From contig JAGPDB010000006.1 of the NCBI GenBank assembly GCA_018057765.1, positions 22,127-70,994 on the forward strand: a stretch of DNA of 48,868 bases, read 5' to 3'. The stretch is from Acidimicrobiia bacterium (lineage in GTDB: Bacteria > Actinomycetota > Acidimicrobiia > IMCC26256 > JAGPDB01). Position numbers and translations under genes: made by a program. The stretch's first letter is position 1, and every line of letters begins with the position of its first letter. Below the pieces are notes generated by a model. It worked only from the letters and a program-made list of their open reading frames with translations. It was not told the origin of the DNA and did not search any database. Positions 24,321 to 34,483 of this stretch are shown in pieces.

Positions 24321-24872
24321 ATGGCGACAAGATCCGCAGCATTAAAAAAATTAAACCCAGATCATGGGCTTATTGAATACAACAAGAAGCGTCTTGAACA
24401 AGCTACAAAAGCGTTATCCTCGAGCACAAGATCAATCGCAAATGATACCAGGCTTCGACATTTTGAATCTGGCAAAACCGCTAAACTTCCATCACGTAAA
24501 CCAAGACTTGTAGAAAAAAATGATATAAAAAAAGAAAAATCGTTTATAGGGATAATGAGACTTTTTGCATTAGCAGTTGTTTTTTCACTAGTTGCAGTAG
24601 TTGGAATACAAACAATTATTGCTAGTAAACAAATCAAAATTAATGAAATAAGAGAAAATCAGAAGAATGAGATAATTCAATATAGAAAAATTCGTAAAGA
24701 CATCGCTACGTTGAAATCACCAGATAGAATAAACAGACGCGCTGCATTTTTAGGTTTGATTCAACCCAATAAATTTACAACGATAAACATTCCATTTAAA
24801 ACTGAATTGAGAAGCGATATTAATAAAGATCAATTAAATTCGGAATTGAAAGTGATACTAAATGGCTCGTAA
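24321..24872 (+). CDS. FtsL-like divisome protein
   Basis: A 183-residue bitopic protein. A basic cytoplasmic segment of about 75 residues precedes a membrane helix near 78-98. A coiled-coil-like region then follows (KINEIRENQKNEIIQYRKIRKDIATLKS) and ends with DRINRRAAFLGLIQP, a pattern typical of FtsL-type proteins. It would bind FtsB/FtsQ partners and pass the signal to FtsW-FtsI. Position between rsmH and ftsI, length and topology support FtsL; sequence similarity alone is weak, as usual for this family. It overlaps ftsI by 11 bases. Confidence 0.75.
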   Translation: MATRSAALKKLNPDHGLIEYNKKRLEQATKALSSSTRSIANDTRLRHFESGKTAKLPSRKPRLVEKNDIKKEKSFIGIMRLFALAVVFSLVAVVGIQTIIASKQIKINEIRENQKNEIIQYRKIRKDIATLKSPDRINRRAAFLGLIQPNKFTTINIPFKTELRSDINKDQLNSELKVILNGS

Positions 24873-27036
24873 TCAAGCGACTAATGAAAATATTGATCGG
24901 GCTATGAAAGATCTCGATGAAGGCCAAATGTATAATAGGGCGCGTCGCGCTAGAATCACACCAAGATATTCTAAAGTTAGTGTTAACCCTTCGAATGTAA
25001 CTCCAATCGCTAACAGAACTAATAATATAAAATCACGAAAAACAGTTGAAAGCAATGCTTCAAAAATAAGATCTAGAGTCAAGTCTGGTGCAAAAGCAAA
25101 TGTTTACTATCTTAAATCTGCATTTAATGATAATCAAGTAAGGCCCGCAAAAAATAGTAACCGAAATAAGGACAATAAAAAAACTAATAACCAAAAAAAT
25201 ATTCAAAGGTCTCAACTAGGAAAGAAAAAAAATGCGAATCCTGTAATTTGGAATCCAAAGAGACGAGCTACATTGCTTGGGATAATCATGATTATCCCAT
25301 TGTTTGCTGTATCTCTAAAGTTGGTAGATATCCAATATTTAAATGCTGATAAATACACAGATTTAGGATTAGCACAAAGAACTTATTCTCGCATAGTGGT
25401 TCCAGAAAGAGGAACAATAACAGATAGAAATGGGAATGTATTGGCTGTCAGTGAGCCATCATGGGATATTACAGTCGACCCATCCTTGGTCAAAGATGAA
25501 GATGCGCTATTAAGCGATTTGAGTAAATTGACAATTTTTGATGAAACAAAATTAACAAAAGAGTTAAAAAACAAAAAATCTCGGTTTGCGTTTGTTGCAA
25601 AAAAGGTAGATGAACCAACTGCAAAACGAATACAAGCAAAAACATTACCAGGTATAATTGTTACTAAAAGTTCAAAGAGAGAATATCCAGCTGGAGATAC
25701 TGCTTCGAATCTTGTTGGATTCGTCGGAGAAGATTTGAATGGCCTTGGTGGTATTGAATATAAATATAATACGAAACTTAGTGGAAAAAACGGTTCTGAA
25801 ATAATTGAAAGAGACCGACAAGGTCGAGAAATTTCAAGAGACAATAAAAAAGTCAAACAAGAAATTCCAGGACAAGATATTTCATTAACTATCGATCAAG
25901 GGTTGCAGTTTGAATCAGAAAGAATTGTACAAGAAGAAGTTTTATCAACACACTCTAAAGGTGGAACGGCAATTATCGCGGATGTCCACTCTGGAGAAAT
26001 ACTTTCAATGGTATCAATAGTTGGAGGACCAAAAAAGCCTGTTCCTGCACCTGCAAGTGATGTTAATCATGCAGTTGCTGATGTGTATGAGCCGGGTTCA
26101 ACAAACAAAGTTATAACAATAGCTGGGGCATTGGAAACAAAGATTATTTCACCTTCTACAACCTACAGTGTTCCAGATAATATAGTTTTTGATAAACAGA
26201 ATTTTCCAGATGCAGAAACTCATGCTCCAGCTATTTGGAATGCAGGCGACATACTAAGAGAATCTTCTAATGTCGGTACGATCATGATTGCCTCTAAATT
26301 ACAAAGAACACGAATAGATTCCTACCTACGAGCATTCGGTTATGGCAAGAAAACTGCATTAGATTTTCCTGGAGAAGCACCAGGTATATTGTTAGACAAA
26401 AAAAATTGGTCTGATACTTCTATTGCGACCATCCCCACAGGTAACGGTATAGCTGTTACACCAATACAAATGTTGAGTGTTTATATGACAATTGCTAACG
26501 GAGGACTAAAACTAGATCCGAAATTAGTGAAATCTGTTGTTGATGAAAAAGGTAATAATAAAGAATTGAAAACTACTGGTCAAACTCAAGTTATTTCTAA
26601 ACAGACTTCATCACAATTAATTTCTATGCTTATAGGTGTAGTTGAAAATGGTACGGGGACAAAAGCGGCTGTTCCAGGTTATAGCGTTGCTGGTAAAACA
26701 GGTACAGCTCGTAAAGCTCCATATACGGCTAATAAACATATTGCATCTTTCGCTGGGTTTGCTCCTGCATCAAATCCACGTATAGCAATAATTGTTATTC
26801 TCGATGAGCCAGAGGGCCAAATTTATGGTGGAACAGTTGCAGCTCCCGTATTCTCTAGGCTTATGAGTTCAGCCCTTAGAGTTGTTGGCGTAACACCAGA
26901 TAGGCCTAATCAAGGTTTGAGTATTACAAATACTATTACTACAACTCCAATCAATCAGAGCAATACAGTAAGTACACTACCTTTGGTTAAACCAATTACT
27001 AAACCAAATCAAGATAGTAATATACAAAATGATTAA
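24862..27036 (+). CDS. ftsI: FtsI, septal peptidoglycan transpeptidase (PBP)
   Basis: A 724-residue class B penicillin-binding protein. A long basic Asn/Lys-rich cytoplasmic segment (about 130 residues) precedes a membrane helix near 137-158. The dimerisation module follows and then the transpeptidase domain with the three active-site motifs: SXXK at Ser413-Lys416, SXN at Ser468-Asn470, and KTG at 612-614. It cross-links septal peptidoglycan with FtsW. The C-terminus has a Thr/Asn-rich tail and no PASTA repeats. It overlaps the ftsL-like gene and is separated from murE by 36 bp carrying a TAGAAT box. Confidence 0.95.
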   Translation: MARNQATNENIDRAMKDLDEGQMYNRARRARITPRYSKVSVNPSNVTPIANRTNNIKSRKTVESNASKIRSRVKSGAKANVYYLKSAFNDNQVRPAKNSNRNKDNKKTNNQKNIQRSQLGKKKNANPVIWNPKRRATLLGIIMIIPLFAVSLKLVDIQYLNADKYTDLGLAQRTYSRIVVPERGTITDRNGNVLAVSEPSWDITVDPSLVKDEDALLSDLSKLTIFDETKLTKELKNKKSRFAFVAKKVDEPTAKRIQAKTLPGIIVTKSSKREYPAGDTASNLVGFVGEDLNGLGGIEYKYNTKLSGKNGSEIIERDRQGREISRDNKKVKQEIPGQDISLTIDQGLQFESERIVQEEVLSTHSKGGTAIIADVHSGEILSMVSIVGGPKKPVPAPASDVNHAVADVYEPGSTNKVITIAGALETKIISPSTTYSVPDNIVFDKQNFPDAETHAPAIWNAGDILRESSNVGTIMIASKLQRTRIDSYLRAFGYGKKTALDFPGEAPGILLDKKNWSDTSIATIPTGNGIAVTPIQMLSVYMTIANGGLKLDPKLVKSVVDEKGNNKELKTTGQTQVISKQTSSQLISMLIGVVENGTGTKAAVPGYSVAGKTGTARKAPYTANKHIASFAGFAPASNPRIAIIVILDEPEGQIYGGTVAAPVFSRLMSSALRVVGVTPDRPNQGLSITNTITTTPINQSNTVSTLPLVKPITKPNQDSNIQND

Positions 27037-27072
27037 TTGATTTAGTGTTGAGCGCATTAGAATAAAAAAACT

Positions 27073-28605
27073 GTGAAACTTATAAAAATACTCGAATCCT
27101 TATTATATTATGAAAATATAATTGGCGGCATTCAAAAATATGTATCAAATGCTGATTTGTCTATCCTGGAAACAGAGATTACCTCTATTACTTGTAAAAG
27201 TAATGACGTAATACCTGGTGCTATTTTTGTAGCTATAGATGGGACAATAAATGATGGCCATAAATATATTAATGATGCTAGAAAAAACGGTGCGGTCTTT
27301 TGTATTGGTACGTATTCAAAAACAGAATTAGCATCTGTACCTGATCTGATTGTTAAGAATGCAAGAGCTATTTTAGGTCCAGCAAGTTCTATTATGGAAG
27401 AAAATCCTAGTAATAAAATAGCAATAGCAGGTGTTACAGGAACTAATGGTAAGACAACAATTACATATATTCTAAATTCCATATATAGTTTTACAAAGAA
27501 AAAGAATGCAATAATTGGAACTACTGGTATTTATATCGATGGTAACAAGCAGCTAGCATCACAAACAACACCTGATGCCATAATATTGCAATCACTTTTT
27601 AATAAGTTGGTTAAAGAAAATATAGATGCTGTAGCAATGGAGGTATCAAGCCATGCTCTAGATCAATATAGAGTTTTAGGTACAAATTTTGATGCTGTAG
27701 CTTTTACGAATTTAACACAAGATCATCTTGACTATCATCTCAATTTCGAAAATTACTTTAATGCAAAAGCAGAATTATTCAATGGGGTATATTCTAAAAA
27801 TGGAGTCATAAATATTGACGATAAAGGAAAATATAGCCAACAACTTATTGAAATTGCAAAAAAAAATGGAATGAACTTAATATTGGTATCGACAAAGAAC
27901 CCAAATGCTGATGTCTATATAGAAACTATGTCAACATCTCTAACTGGAAGCGAAATACAAGTAACGTATATTGACAAAGATAAAAATATACATAGTCAAA
28001 ATATTAAGACTTCGCTAATAGGTAGTTATAATATTGAAAATATCGCAGTATCAATAGGCCTAGCAATTTTTGGCGGTTTACTATTTGAAGATATATTAAA
28101 TGCTCTGTGTCAACAAATTAATATACCAGGACGTCTTGAAAGAATATTAAATGTAAAAGGTGGATTTGAGATATTTATTGACTATGCACATACGCCAGAT
28201 GCATTAGAGCGATCTATATTTGTACTTAAACCATTATCAAATAAGCTAATTACGATATTTGGTTGTGGAGGAGATAGAGATGTTGAAAAACGTTCAATTA
28301 TGGGAAAAATAGCAAGCGAAAATTCTGATTTTATAATAATTACGAATGATAATCCTAGAAGTGAAGACCCACAAAAAATAGCTGATGGAATTCTAGAAGG
28401 AATATCAAATGACCATAAAGATAGAACAATGGTAATTTTAGACCGTTATAAAGCGATAGAATATGCACTGTTAAAAGCAACTGTAAATGATTGTATTCTT
28501 ATTGCAGGGAAAGGTCATGAGAACTATCAGGAATTTGCTGATGGTAAACACGATTTTTCTGATGTGAATTCAGTCACCGAGATATTAAAAAAGGAAAGTA
28601 AATGA
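27073..28605 (+). CDS. murE: MurE, UDP-MurNAc-tripeptide ligase (meso-DAP type)
   Basis: A 510-residue Mur ligase that adds the third residue to UDP-MurNAc-Ala-Glu. The ATP site is GVTGTNGKTT (near 117-126). The amino-acid selectivity motif reads DNPRSEDP (426-433); Arg in DNPR is the hallmark of meso-diaminopimelate enzymes, so the peptidoglycan is DAP-type. The start is GTG 27073, and a TAGAAT box ends 9 nt upstream. It overlaps mraY by four bases (ATGA). murF, which usually follows murE, is not here. Confidence 0.95.
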   Translation: MKLIKILESLLYYENIIGGIQKYVSNADLSILETEITSITCKSNDVIPGAIFVAIDGTINDGHKYINDARKNGAVFCIGTYSKTELASVPDLIVKNARAILGPASSIMEENPSNKIAIAGVTGTNGKTTITYILNSIYSFTKKKNAIIGTTGIYIDGNKQLASQTTPDAIILQSLFNKLVKENIDAVAMEVSSHALDQYRVLGTNFDAVAFTNLTQDHLDYHLNFENYFNAKAELFNGVYSKNGVINIDDKGKYSQQLIEIAKKNGMNLILVSTKNPNADVYIETMSTSLTGSEIQVTYIDKDKNIHSQNIKTSLIGSYNIENIAVSIGLAIFGGLLFEDILNALCQQINIPGRLERILNVKGGFEIFIDYAHTPDALERSIFVLKPLSNKLITIFGCGGDRDVEKRSIMGKIASENSDFIIITNDNPRSEDPQKIADGILEGISNDHKDRTMVILDRYKAIEYALLKATVNDCILIAGKGHENYQEFADGKHDFSDVNSVTEILKKESK

Positions 28606-29648
28606 TTGCACTTCTAATTGCTGTAAGTCTTTCATTTGTTGTATCAGCATTTTCTACGCCTGTCATCATCAAAATTGTTAAATCTAAAGGCGCTGGCCAA
28701 TTTATTAGAGATGATGGCCCCATTGTTCATCCGCATATACTCAAAGCCGGTACACCAACAATGGGAGGCATAGCAATCATATTGGCAGTTGCGTTAGGTT
28801 ACTTTGTATCGCATTTTCGTTTAGGTTTTGTATTTGGACGTTCAGCACTTTTAGTCCTTGGCGTCTTTATTGCAATGGCAGGAGTCGGATTGATCGATGA
28901 TTATTTATCGATCATTAAAAAGCGGAATATGGGTTTGCGCAAACGCGGAAAAATTATAGGACAAGTAATTATTGCATCTATCTTTTCATATTTAGCAATT
29001 AATTGGGTGAATGTTTCTACGGAATTATCATTTGCTAGACCAGTAACTCATGGATTACCTAAATGGCTCTTTCTCATTATATGTATAGTAATTGTTATCG
29101 GTGCTGCTAATGCTGTAAATATAACTGATGGTCTTGACGGTTTAGCTTCGGGTAGTTCAACTTTAGTTTTTTCGGCATATGCAATTATCACATTCTGGCA
29201 ATTTCGTCATCCAGATCTCTATAGTTTAGGATCATTGGGTTATTCTCAAAATGCGTTGGACTTAAGTGTTTTGGCAGTTTCAATAGTTGGAGCATCTGCG
29301 GGATTTTTATGGTGGAATGCTGCTCCCGCTCAAATATTTATGGGCGATGTCGGATCTTTAGCGCTCGGTGGGGCTTTAGCTGCTTTCGCTATTGTCACAA
29401 AAACGGAATTATTACTTGTGTTCCTAGGTGGGATCTATGTAGTAGAAACATTAAGTGTTATTGCCCAAATAATTTCTTATAGGGGATTTAAAAAACGTAT
29501 CTTAAAGATGGCACCTATTCACCATCATTTTGAAGTGCTAGGTTGGCCTGAAACTACAGTAATTGTACGCTTTTGGCTTTTTTCGGGTGCATGTGTTGCA
29601 ATAGGTTTAGGGTTTTTCTATGCAGACTACGTGACACTGTTAAATTAG
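28602..29648 (+). CDS. mraY: MraY, phospho-MurNAc-pentapeptide translocase
   Basis: A 348-residue polytopic enzyme that transfers phospho-MurNAc-pentapeptide to undecaprenyl phosphate to give lipid I. Hallmarks: PTMGGIAIIL, the aspartate pair in LIDDYLSI, NAVNITDGLDGLASG, FMGDVGSLALGG, and the cytoplasmic MAPIHHHFE. About ten membrane helices are spread evenly. The ATGA overlap with murE indicates tight coupling. A 70-bp AT-rich gap follows where murD lies in many dcw clusters. Confidence 0.97.
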   Translation: MIALLIAVSLSFVVSAFSTPVIIKIVKSKGAGQFIRDDGPIVHPHILKAGTPTMGGIAIILAVALGYFVSHFRLGFVFGRSALLVLGVFIAMAGVGLIDDYLSIIKKRNMGLRKRGKIIGQVIIASIFSYLAINWVNVSTELSFARPVTHGLPKWLFLIICIVIVIGAANAVNITDGLDGLASGSSTLVFSAYAIITFWQFRHPDLYSLGSLGYSQNALDLSVLAVSIVGASAGFLWWNAAPAQIFMGDVGSLALGGALAAFAIVTKTELLLVFLGGIYVVETLSVIAQIISYRGFKKRILKMAPIHHHFEVLGWPETTVIVRFWLFSGACVAIGLGFFYADYVTLLN

Positions 29649-29718
29649 TAAATTTTTCATTAATTAATTTCAGAACTGCACTTATCAGACTAAAAAACCA
29701 ATTAGAATTATATGTATC

Positions 29719-30960
29719 ATGGTAGTTAAAACCCCGGGAAAGACCAGAAATAAATCAATAGTAAAAAGCTCTGAAAAAATATCTAAAAAATCTAATGATA
29801 AAAAGGTCGATGGTTTTTCACTCCGTCAAATATTATTTATTTTTAGAAATTCTAATCTAGCTAAGCCACCAAGAAATGCCAACTTCGTATTATTGACAGC
29901 AATTATTTCAGTTTTATGTATCATAGGTGCAGTAATGGTTCTGAGTGCTTCGTCGGTAGCAGCTATAGCTAATTATGGTTCTGCATGGTTCTTTTTTCAA
30001 CGTCAAGTTATTTGGCTGATACTGGGTGCAGTTGCGTTTTTAGTTATGTCGCGTATCCCTTATACATTTTGGCAAAGGATGACTAAACCCATTGTGTTTT
30101 CAAGTATTTTTCTCTTGATCTTAGTTCTTATACCCGGAATTGGAATTGAAGCTTATGGTTCAAAGCGATGGTTAGGCTTTAGTTCTTGGAGATTCCAACC
30201 TAGCGAATACGCAAAAATTGCTTTAGTCATCTTTACAGCAGACTTTTTAACCCGTAAAAAAAACCTTATGGGAAATTTTAAACAAATTATTTTTCCTATA
30301 GTTTTAACTAGTTCAATATTTCTATTTTTTGTTTTTATTGAACCCGATTACGATTCATCTGTAGTACTTGTAATGATTGTTTCATCAATAATGCTTATGT
30401 CTGGTATACCAATGAACTTTTTAGGTAAATTGGCAATTCCAGCTGTTGCAATATTGGTAATAACGGTATTTTTTCAACCATATCGAATACAAAGAATACT
30501 TACTTTCACCGATCCATTTAAAGATAAAAGCAATACTGGTTATCAAATTGTTCAAAGTTTGATCGCATTGGGTAGTGGCAAAACAACGGGTGTAGGTTTA
30601 GGAGCAGGCAAGGCTAAATGGTTATTTCTGCCTAATGCACATACTGACTTCATCTTTTCAATAATTGGTGAGGAGTTAGGTCTGGTAGGAACACTTATGG
30701 TCGTAGGCCTCTTTGTAGCGTTCATACTATTAGGTATTAAAATTGTTTTGAGTTGTGACAATAGGTTTGCTGCCTTAATGGCAACTGGGATTATTGCTTG
30801 GATTGGTGGACAAGCAATAATAAACCTAATGGCCGTAATTGGACTTTTACCTGTATCTGGTATAACTTTACCTTTTGTTAGTTTTGGAGGTTCTTCTTTA
30901 CTCATTTCATTAGGTGCTGCAGGTATTTTGGCAAATATTGCACGAAATTCTAAAGCATAG
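29719..30960 (+). CDS. ftsW: FtsW, septal peptidoglycan glycosyltransferase (SEDS)
   Basis: A 413-residue SEDS protein that polymerises lipid II at the septum with FtsI. After a basic cytoplasmic extension of about 55 residues come about ten membrane helices. Conserved parts are GSKRWLGFSSWRFQPSEYAK, FIEPDYDSSVV, the long loop SLIALGSGKTTGVGLGAGKAKW, and LPVSGITLPFVSFGGSSLL. A TAGAAT box lies 10 nt before the ATG in the gap after mraY, which suggests that ftsW has its own promoter. murG follows after 11 bp. Confidence 0.95.
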   Translation: MVVKTPGKTRNKSIVKSSEKISKKSNDKKVDGFSLRQILFIFRNSNLAKPPRNANFVLLTAIISVLCIIGAVMVLSASSVAAIANYGSAWFFFQRQVIWLILGAVAFLVMSRIPYTFWQRMTKPIVFSSIFLLILVLIPGIGIEAYGSKRWLGFSSWRFQPSEYAKIALVIFTADFLTRKKNLMGNFKQIIFPIVLTSSIFLFFVFIEPDYDSSVVLVMIVSSIMLMSGIPMNFLGKLAIPAVAILVITVFFQPYRIQRILTFTDPFKDKSNTGYQIVQSLIALGSGKTTGVGLGAGKAKWLFLPNAHTDFIFSIIGEELGLVGTLMVVGLFVAFILLGIKIVLSCDNRFAALMATGIIAWIGGQAIINLMAVIGLLPVSGITLPFVSFGGSSLLISLGAAGILANIARNSKA

Positions 30961-30971
30961 TTATTTCTATT

Positions 30972-32072
30972 ATGAATTCCGAAAATAAAAATGTCATTAT
31001 TGCAGGTGGGGGTAGTGGGGGTCATATTTTTCCTGCTCTTTCTATTGCCGATGCTTTGGTCAAAAGTGGGATTGATATAGATAGAATATCTTTTTTTGGT
31101 TCAAAATATACCTTGGAAAAAACTATCGTTCCAAAAAGTGGGTATAAAATATTTCTATTTCCTGGCCGTGGAGTTAATAAAATTAAGTCGGTTAAAAATT
31201 TATTTAAGAATATAATTAACACAATTGGGCTAGTAGTTGCAATTTTCAAATCCCTCTTTCTGATGATCAAGATAAAGCCAGTCGTCGTTATTGGGGTAGG
31301 GGGATTTGCTTCTTTCCCAGCGATAATAAGTGCAACTATACTGCGTAAGAAAATTGTTATACATGAACAAAATTCTGTTCTTGGTCGTATAAATACAATT
31401 GCTCAGAAATTAGGTGCAACTGTTATAACAACATTTAAAAATACAGAAGGTATTAATCAAAATGCAATAAATCTAGGATTGCCCTTACGAAGTGAAGTTA
31501 TAGAAAAGATAAATAATAAAAATATTGAAAAAGATAATAGTACGAATAGTTCTGATATTTTAATTTTTGGGGGTTCATTAGGAGCACGTTGTATTAATAC
31601 TGCGGTTATAGAAATGTTGCAGAATCATAAAATTCCTAAAGATTGGAAAATAACACTCTTCACTGGTGAAACTAATTTTGAAAATGTATATAAAGCTATT
31701 GGTGGTAAAGAATTAGATATTTCGATAAGTGCTTTTACTAATAAATTATTCGAGTTAATGTTAAAAAGTGATGTTATAGTTTCAAGGGCTGGTGCAGGGA
31801 CTTGTGTAGAAATAGAAATATCAAATGCTCAGTGTATCCTAATACCATTACAAATCGCTCCAGGTGATCATCAAAGTAAAAATGCAAACAGTCTTATATT
31901 GTCAGGCAAAGGCTTGATACTAAAAGAAAGCGCGCTAAATGGAGAAACATTATTTAAAGCTATAGAAGAGAGAATTACTAATAATAGAGATAGAGGCGAG
32001 ATTAACACTAATAGCATTCATTTGTCGGCAAATTTAAATATTGCTAAATATTTAATTAATAACTATCTATGA
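30972..32072 (+). CDS. murG: MurG, lipid II synthase
   Basis: A 366-residue GT-B enzyme (GT28) that adds GlcNAc to lipid I. Signature segments: AGGGSGGHIFPALSIADAL at the N-terminus, GVGGFASFPAI and IHEQNSVLGRIN in the acceptor half, then FGGSLGARCINTAV and VSRAGAGTCVEIEI in the donor half, and PLQIAPGDHQSKNA. It is peripheral on the cytoplasmic face. It lies between ftsW and murC on the same strand with small gaps. Confidence 0.95.
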   Translation: MNSENKNVIIAGGGSGGHIFPALSIADALVKSGIDIDRISFFGSKYTLEKTIVPKSGYKIFLFPGRGVNKIKSVKNLFKNIINTIGLVVAIFKSLFLMIKIKPVVVIGVGGFASFPAIISATILRKKIVIHEQNSVLGRINTIAQKLGATVITTFKNTEGINQNAINLGLPLRSEVIEKINNKNIEKDNSTNSSDILIFGGSLGARCINTAVIEMLQNHKIPKDWKITLFTGETNFENVYKAIGGKELDISISAFTNKLFELMLKSDVIVSRAGAGTCVEIEISNAQCILIPLQIAPGDHQSKNANSLILSGKGLILKESALNGETLFKAIEERITNNRDRGEINTNSIHLSANLNIAKYLINNYL

Positions 32073-32088
32073 TTAGAATTGAGAATAA

Positions 32089-33510
32089 ATGAAACCTGTA
32101 AATATTGATCTAACTTCGAATAATAATCAAAATATCCATATTGTTGGTATCGGTGGTGCCGGGATGAGTGCGATTGCGCATATTTTAAAAGCGAAAGGTA
32201 AAATAATTTCTGGTTCCGATCTTAAAGAATCTAAGGTTACTGAGAGATTAATTACTCAAGGTATAACTGTTAGTGTACCTCATCTTGCTAATGCCGTTTC
32301 TGATGTTATCGACTTAGTAGTTATTTCTAGTGCTATTGGAACTGATAACGTCGAAATTATACGTGCAAAGGAAAAAGGTATACCCGTATATTCTCGAGCA
32401 GATATATTAAGCGCTATATGTCATAGTGAAAAGTCTATTGGCATTGCTGGAAGTCACGGTAAAACTACTACAACTTCTATGGTGACTACAATCGCACGTT
32501 ATGCCGAAATGTCTCCTAGCTTTATGATTGGTGGCGATCTCAATGAAATTGGTACTAATTCGCAATACAATGATGGTTCGTATCTTATCGTGGAAGCAGA
32601 CGAGAGTGATAAAACTTTTTTAGAATTAAGCCTTGTTGGATCTATAGTTACGAATATAGAGTGCGACCATTTAGAAAATTATAATAATTCATTTGATTCG
32701 TTAAAAAATAGTTTTGAAACTTTTGTGAAAAATACTAATGGACCAGTTGTTATTTGTGTAGATGAAATAAATGCTAGAGATGTAGCAGATAATTGTGCTG
32801 AAATTAAAAATATTATTACCATAGGTAATAACGATGCACAATATACATACAATATTATTGGTCGTGATTCAGCTGGTATTGATGCAGAAATATATTTTGG
32901 AGCAGAATTAAAAGGAATACTTAAACTTGCTGTTCCTGGTGAACATAATGTTAGAAATGCACTTTGTGCAATAGCATTAATGGTTGAATTTGGTGTAGCG
33001 ATCGATACCGCAATTGCTGCACTTGCAATATATGGAGGAGTAGCAAGAAGATTCCAACCACGGGGTAAGATTAATGGAATAACTTTAATTGATGACTACG
33101 CACATTTGCCTACAGAAATTGAAGTTACATTAAATGCTGCACATGATGGTAGATTCAATAAGGTTATAGCGATATTTCAACCTCATAGATTTTCTAGAAC
33201 ACAAGAGCTTTACAGGGAATTCGCAAAATCATTAGAAAAGGCCGACATAGTTTGTGTCACACAGATATATGATGCAGGTGAGTCAGTACGCATAGGAATT
33301 AGTGGAGAAAACATTGTTAATGAAATGAAATCTAATGGCTATTCAAATGTCTTTTTCGCACCACATAAAGAAGATGTTATAGGTTTCGTTTTAAATAATG
33401 CTAACGAGAACGATATTGTTCTTACTCTTGGTGCCGGCGATATTACCACTTACCCCGACGATATCATTGCTGCTTTAAAAAATTTCGAATCACTTAAGAG
33501 CCAGGATTAG
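32089..33510 (+). CDS. murC: MurC, UDP-MurNAc-L-alanine ligase
   Basis: A 473-residue Mur ligase adding L-Ala to UDP-MurNAc. Motifs: HIVGIGGAGMSAIAHIL (N-terminal nucleotide site), GIAGSHGKTTTTSM (ATP loop), EADESDKTFLEL, PGEHNVRNALCAIAL, YGGVARRFQPRG and DDYAHLPTEIEVTL. A TAGAAT box ends 9 nt before the ATG. It is followed by murB after 4 bp, an order seen in many actinobacterial dcw clusters. Confidence 0.96.
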   Translation: MKPVNIDLTSNNNQNIHIVGIGGAGMSAIAHILKAKGKIISGSDLKESKVTERLITQGITVSVPHLANAVSDVIDLVVISSAIGTDNVEIIRAKEKGIPVYSRADILSAICHSEKSIGIAGSHGKTTTTSMVTTIARYAEMSPSFMIGGDLNEIGTNSQYNDGSYLIVEADESDKTFLELSLVGSIVTNIECDHLENYNNSFDSLKNSFETFVKNTNGPVVICVDEINARDVADNCAEIKNIITIGNNDAQYTYNIIGRDSAGIDAEIYFGAELKGILKLAVPGEHNVRNALCAIALMVEFGVAIDTAIAALAIYGGVARRFQPRGKINGITLIDDYAHLPTEIEVTLNAAHDGRFNKVIAIFQPHRFSRTQELYREFAKSLEKADIVCVTQIYDAGESVRIGISGENIVNEMKSNGYSNVFFAPHKEDVIGFVLNNANENDIVLTLGAGDITTYPDDIIAALKNFESLKSQD

Positions 33511-33514
33511 AAAT

Positions 33515-34483
33515 ATGTCACTAGATTCTGTTCTTGAAAAGTTAGTCTGCATTTTAGAAGAGGATGGTATTGAAGTTAGACGCGATATTTTCGCATCTAA
33601 TCTAACGACATACAGATTAGGTGGTGCACTAAAATATCTCGTATTTTTAAAATCTGAATTAGAAATCAAATTACTTTCAAAAAGAATTTCGGAAAAATAT
33701 GTCGGTAAGATCTTGGCTAAAGACGTATTTATTTTGGGAAATGGTTCAAATGTAATAGTTTCAGATGGCGGCTTTGATGGTTTAACATTTAAATTAGGTG
33801 GAGAGCTGGCACATGTTTCAGATAATTTAGATACAGAAAATCAAGCCACTGATATAAAAGTACAAGTTGGTGCAGGTGAATTATTACCCAAATTTGCACG
33901 TACTACAGTTTCTAACGGGATATTCGGATGTGGTTTCTATGTCGGTATTCCAGGTAGCGTTGGTGGAGCTGTAGCAATGAATGCTGGGGGACACGGAAAA
34001 CAAACGAGTGATGTCCTAGATTCTGTAAAAGTTTTATCGTTAACTACAGGAAATATTAAAAACTATTCAAATAGCGAATGTGATTTTTCATATAGACACA
34101 GTATATTTAAATCTACAGATTTAATATATATGGCAACATATAATTGTGAAAAAGGGATCAATAATAAATATAAAAAAGAATTAGATAATATTGTAAAATG
34201 GAGAAGAGAGAATCAGCCAGGAGGACGTAACATTGGTTCAGTATTTCAAAACAGTTACGATATTTCAGCCGGCGAACTAATAGAAAAATGTTCTTTAAAG
34301 GGTTTTCGTATTGGTGGAGCATATGTTTCTGAAAAACATGCTAATTTTATACAAGCGGATGAGAATACAAAAGCACAAGATGTTGTCGAACTAATAGAAT
34401 ATGTTCGCAATAGTGTCAAGATACAAACAGGTGTCGAACTTATTAACGAAGTTCGGTATATAGGATTTAAACAAAATGGATGA
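33515..34483 (+). CDS. murB: MurB, UDP-N-acetylenolpyruvoylglucosamine reductase
   Basis: A 322-residue FAD enzyme that reduces enolpyruvyl-UDP-GlcNAc to UDP-MurNAc. Motifs: TTYRLGGALKYLVFL, LGNGSNVIVSDGGFDGL (FAD binding), GCGFYVGIPGSVGGAVAMNAGGHG, the catalytic segment YRHSIFK, GRNIGSVFQNS, and the C-terminal KHANFIQ. Length and the YRHS-type segment suit a type I or IIa-like enzyme. CAGGA before the ATG gives the ribosome site. It overlaps ftsQ by 8 bases. Confidence 0.95.
   Translation: MSLDSVLEKLVCILEEDGIEVRRDIFASNLTTYRLGGALKYLVFLKSELEIKLLSKRISEKYVGKILAKDVFILGNGSNVIVSDGGFDGLTFKLGGELAHVSDNLDTENQATDIKVQVGAGELLPKFARTTVSNGIFGCGFYVGIPGSVGGAVAMNAGGHGKQTSDVLDSVKVLSLTTGNIKNYSNSECDFSYRHSIFKSTDLIYMATYNCEKGINNKYKKELDNIVKWRRENQPGGRNIGSVFQNSYDISAGELIEKCSLKGFRIGGAYVSEKHANFIQADENTKAQDVVELIEYVRNSVKIQTGVELINEVRYIGFKQNG

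Noticed and set aside
25383..25856. 157-codon minus-strand ORF inside ftsI
   Set aside because: It is antisense to conserved PBP sequence and has no promoter or ribosome site.
30552..31025. 157-codon minus-strand ORF across ftsW and murG
   Set aside because: It overlaps two conserved genes and shows no independent coding signal.
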